Positions 6,001 through 6,969 of a stretch of 6,969 bases of DNA are shown here, piece after piece. A program made the translations under genes and the position numbers. Each line of letters begins with the position of its first letter. Positions within the stretch are counted from its first letter, which is position 1. The DNA is from Candidatus Bathyarchaeota archaeon. Lineage in GTDB: Archaea > Thermoproteota > Bathyarchaeia > 40CM-2-53-6 > FEN-987. The notes under the pieces were generated by a model, which saw only the letters and a program-made list of their open reading frames with translations, searched no databases and was not told the origin of the DNA. Location of the stretch: positions 1-6,969 of the forward strand of contig PMBQ01000021.1 of NCBI GenBank assembly GCA_003152955.1, in the 5' to 3' direction.

Positions 6001-6969
6001 TATCTTGTTACGGTCGATGATTTCCCTGTGGGAATAGTCGCCATGTTCAGCACCGTACACCTTGCCGTCAGGAGTACGGACCGCATACTTGGCGTTCTTC
6101 ACTACACGGTCAAGATAATCACTGGCGGGGTCCTGCTTGAGTTCGTTTGGTAACCCTGACTCACCAGCGCGGAACCCTCCGCCATCGGCAAAACGGTTCA
6201 TGAACCATTCGGTGGCAGGCTTCCCATTCCACTTGGCCCAATGAGCGGCAAACTCCTCATTCATGAACGAGTAGTTGTCAATCTGCTTCTCACTGAGACC
6301 GGGCATGGAGGTCTTAATCTGGTCCTTCACCTTGGTACGAATCTGGGTTCGATCATTATAAAACTGATCAAATTTGATACCGTGATCAAAATCAAGGTCT
6401 GCATCCGTGTAGCCCATGTTTTTGAGACTGTGCCGATTGTTGTAAAATGACATAGCCTCACGATCTACCTGTACGGGAAGGCCCATCTTCCTGTAGATTT
6501 CATATTTGGTAGTCGGGTCCGGAGCCTCGGCCATCTTCCGCTTCATTATCGCTTCATTATTACGGAGCCGACGCGAGATATCCACATAATGCTCAAACGT
6601 CATTAACTTGGAGAAGTCGTACGCATGATCGGTGTTAGCAAGCTTGGGAAGTGCCTCTTCACGCGCCGCAAGTTCCTTCTGCATGTTAAGGAGCTGGTGC
6701 TTGGTAAAGAATTGACCATCATGCGTCACAAACCCGGCTGAATGCTTCTCCCCACCCTTTGCATACTGAAGTTGAACCGCATCCTGTTCTTCTTTGCTCA
6801 GCTTATCGTAGAGGAGAGCATGCACGTCCGAGGGGTCTCCGGGGATTATCTTGTCTCCAACCTTGTAAGCAACCGCCTTGATACGCCCTGTGAGGTCCGG
6901 GTCAAATTCCTTATAATTTTTCTGTATATGCGTCTGGTCCTGTGCCTTCGGGTCCGCTTTCTGAAGGAG
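3070..6969 (-). CDS. Giant phage polyvalent protein with zincin-like metallopeptidase domain (N-terminus missing)
   Basis: The frame is open from the right window edge to a TAA at 3072..3070, giving 1299 visible residues (numbered here from the window edge); the true start lies outside. A GTG at 6825 is only an internal valine, because 48 sensible codons precede it. Visible parts in order: a short module with the core GFVTHDGQF (about 30-101), repeated near 291-354 and 893-992; an unrecognised region (about 105-290); a central domain (about 559-874) with NYRELLLTLP, VLAHVR, EELQSDWHQ, ENGYDRVAW and a terminal GQPLFQ; five serines (875-879); a zincin-like domain with HETAH at 1044-1048; and an unrecognised C-terminal tail. 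From memory, the central block and the HETAH domain are common in phage polyvalent proteins, which are very large multi-domain proteins thought to be virion-carried or injected. The precise role here is unknown. The stop overlaps the next start, so the downstream ligase is probably co-translated. Confidence 0.87.
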   Translation of the reverse strand, partial: LLQKADPKAQDQTHIQKNYKEFDPDLTGRIKAVAYKVGDKIIPGDPSDVHALLYDKLSKEEQDAVQLQYAKGGEKHSAGFVTHDGQFFTKHQLLNMQKELAAREEALPKLANTDHAYDFSKLMTFEHYVDISRRLRNNEAIMKRKMAEAPDPTTKYEIYRKMGLPVQVDREAMSFYNNRHSLKNMGYTDADLDFDHGIKFDQFYNDRTQIRTKVKDQIKTSMPGLSEKQIDNYSFMNEEFAAHWAKWNGKPATEWFMNRFADGGGFRAGESGLPNELKQDPASDYLDRVVKNAKYAVRTPDGKVYGAEHGDYSHREIIDRNKIPYKDTEHGFQLPDGTFLTRADVERNYADLSGRKDLRKGWSEDVLPQSANAPIFHSVLQRSIEDKMPEKASPLQVRNIAYQYAKKDEVKWTGLDDFLDSKKGQPVTKQEVMDHLRQNVVEVKEVMKSEDTILKDGFTNEQMRTQWEEPYSEDGHYKGDVASVNDMLADRAGHVPKWSDLSTISGNGVRFGILKMAGKWRVVDFEYGDGLHGDRFNSKEEAQNFAHNLMRHSEGNVETQYSDYSVPGGKNYRELLLTLPEKKLTPEEDAKRMAGDQSMQEKLDKYIEGAYESPHWGDVKDVLAHVRMQDFTDAQGKRVLFLEELQSDWHQTGRKEGYGPYVPLTELPKDVEVVKVPRQGRTAKGEYWQANWDNMGHGTGITVEDDPSGMRAREEALILYNQEHGRNRVPSGPFSKSWHEMALRRMLRYAAENGYDRVAWTPGKWQAARWEGADEAAEGMPGFYDKMMPDYLNKYGKKWGAKVGETQLKGLTIGKEADGSYFIMSDRNQMDQREEIRNAVVGFKSRKAASTVPSIDVTDAMKKSVMEKGQPLFQSSSSSRANEYIRRVTQNSRKAIKYKGEVIIEDPGMRSHEQVASKHPGARQALDEHTDALLGLYKSQEGRTDAEDLAIRQKAKGMNKAFDKDYQEGYVRPDGTFVSKSDIEQTFRDLSGGKEHPMWQKKAGMSAEEFSNLMGDGAKGSIHFQDQKAIITAFSKADFSTLVHETAHVYRRDLPPELLAEAERFIGVKDGNWTVEHEEKFARSFEKYLRDGEAPSPILRQVFENFKKWLTDIYMHVSGSELDVKVHPNIKKVFDQMLGSEETVPVKKGGNRVIKGSKGADGPLQQKMSDEDFVQYHQQQPYWNELAGEANKATDKEINSRVKRAAVRDEDGNIETAPWQGGLGISMLFDKLDNLGKLKYHDVSKMDPETGKRYKEPEVDSHEKGFIDRYGTFIPLSVTREIWRKHVRRLAPKYMPSSN
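3556..3912 (-). other. Zincin-like metallopeptidase domain (HETAH)
   Basis: This domain lies within the giant protein, at about visible residues 1020-1138. HETAH (1044-1048, DNA 3826..3840) matches the HExxH zinc-binding and catalytic motif: two histidine ligands and the general-base glutamate. It is preceded by a hydrophobic stretch, STLV, as expected for the active-site helix. About 33 residues later comes EKFARSFEKYLRDGEAPS; one of its glutamates is the likely third zinc ligand, by analogy with phage polyvalent-protein peptidases that share the FA..FE.YL..G pattern. The motif residues are intact, so the domain could be active. The substrate is unknown; cleavage of the protein itself or of host proteins are both guesses. 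Confidence 0.8.
3994..4293 (-). repeat. Polyvalent protein internal module, copy 3 (long spacer)
   Basis: This covers visible residues about 893-992. It starts with AIKYKGEVIIEDPGMRSH, which aligns with copy 1 around VAYKVGDKI and its histidine. A spacer of about 50 residues, mostly charged and helical in appearance, follows before the core GYVRPDGTFVSK. It sits between the serine linker and the HETAH domain. Confidence 0.6.
4348..5295 (-). other. Central polyvalent-protein domain ending in GQPLFQ
   Basis: These are visible residues about 559-874 of the giant protein. Recognisable conserved blocks in order are GGKNYREL (568-575), ESPHWGD (about 612-618), VLAHVR (622-627), EELQSDWHQ (643-651), PFSKSW (733-738), ENGYDRVAW (752-760), YDKMMPDYLNKYGKKWGAKV (about 784-803) and SIDVTDAM...GQPLFQ (854-874). 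I recall this string of blocks from many phage proteins of over 1000 residues, where it is annotated only as a large polyvalent protein-associated domain. Conserved His, Asp, Glu, Trp and Tyr residues suggest an enzyme or nucleotide-binding fold, but I cannot name a reaction. The serine run directly after GQPLFQ marks a clean domain boundary. Confidence 0.65.
5908..6099 (-). repeat. Polyvalent protein internal module, copy 2
   Basis: This covers visible residues about 291-354. It starts with YAVRTPDGKVYG, has a histidine (DYSH) at the equivalent place, then the core GFQLPDGTFLTR followed by ADVERNYADLSG. The end of the core is closest to copy 3, which reads SDIEQTFRDLSG. Confidence 0.6.
6667..6882 (-). 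repeat. Polyvalent protein internal module, copy 1
   Basis: This covers visible residues about 30-101. The module has a strand-like start (VAYKVGDKI), a histidine about 16 residues on, a spacer, and the core GFVTHDGQFFTK. It aligns by eye with copies near 5908..6099 and 3994..4293. The repeat is seen at the protein level only, with no obvious DNA repeat. Confidence 0.6.

Noticed and set aside
5542..6153. Plus-strand ORF of 203 residues, hydrophobic in places
   Set aside because: It is antisense to the giant protein, and its hydrophobic look comes from the complement of charged Lys/Asp/Glu codons.
6823..6825. GTG as the start of the giant protein
   Set aside because: The frame is open for 48 more codons to the window edge, and those residues complete repeat copy 1, so the GTG is an internal valine.

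Overview
The window looks like part of the late or virion-associated region of a tailed double-stranded DNA bacteriophage, or of a prophage or metagenomic phage contig. All four genes lie on the minus strand, so transcription runs from high to low coordinates. They are packed almost without gaps: the first two junctions share a base or are close to it, the only non-coding stretch is 24 nt, and the last junction overlaps by two bases. I see no tRNA, rRNA, CRISPR array, insertion sequence, promoter or factor-independent terminator. The host cannot be told from this sequence.

In transcription order: (1) 6969..3070 is the C-terminal 1299 residues of a giant phage 'polyvalent' protein. Its reading frame is still open at the right window edge, so the N-terminus is missing. 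It carries a three-fold repeated small module, a central domain typical of phage polyvalent proteins, a serine linker, and a zincin-like metallopeptidase domain (HETAH). (2) 3070..1820 is a 416-residue ATP-grasp-fold ligase, remotely like PurD or biotin carboxylase, with its start overlapping the previous stop (TAATG). (3) 1795..1406 is a 129-residue protein with an HELIE motif, possibly a second divergent zincin. (4) 1409..1 is the first 469 residues of a repeat-rich tail-fibre-like protein. It starts at TTG inside the end of gene 3 and runs off the left window edge.

The tail-fibre gene accounts for the otherwise gene-poor-looking 1.4 kb at the left edge. It has no stop codon inside the window and a non-ATG start, so a caller that needs complete ORFs would miss it. 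Its frame was checked by hand codon by codon and has no stop.

The gene set invites a hypothesis: a phage peptide- or amino-acid-ligating enzyme (ATP-grasp) is co-translated with a protein holding a metallopeptidase domain and with a small HExxE protein, next to the receptor-binding fibre. This could be a virion-protein or host-surface modification cassette, but only the co-localisation and the motifs are visible. The clearest sequence-level result is in the fibre. It has an 80-residue repeat about 82% identical in protein, and in its core 31 codons one residue differs while 21 codons do.
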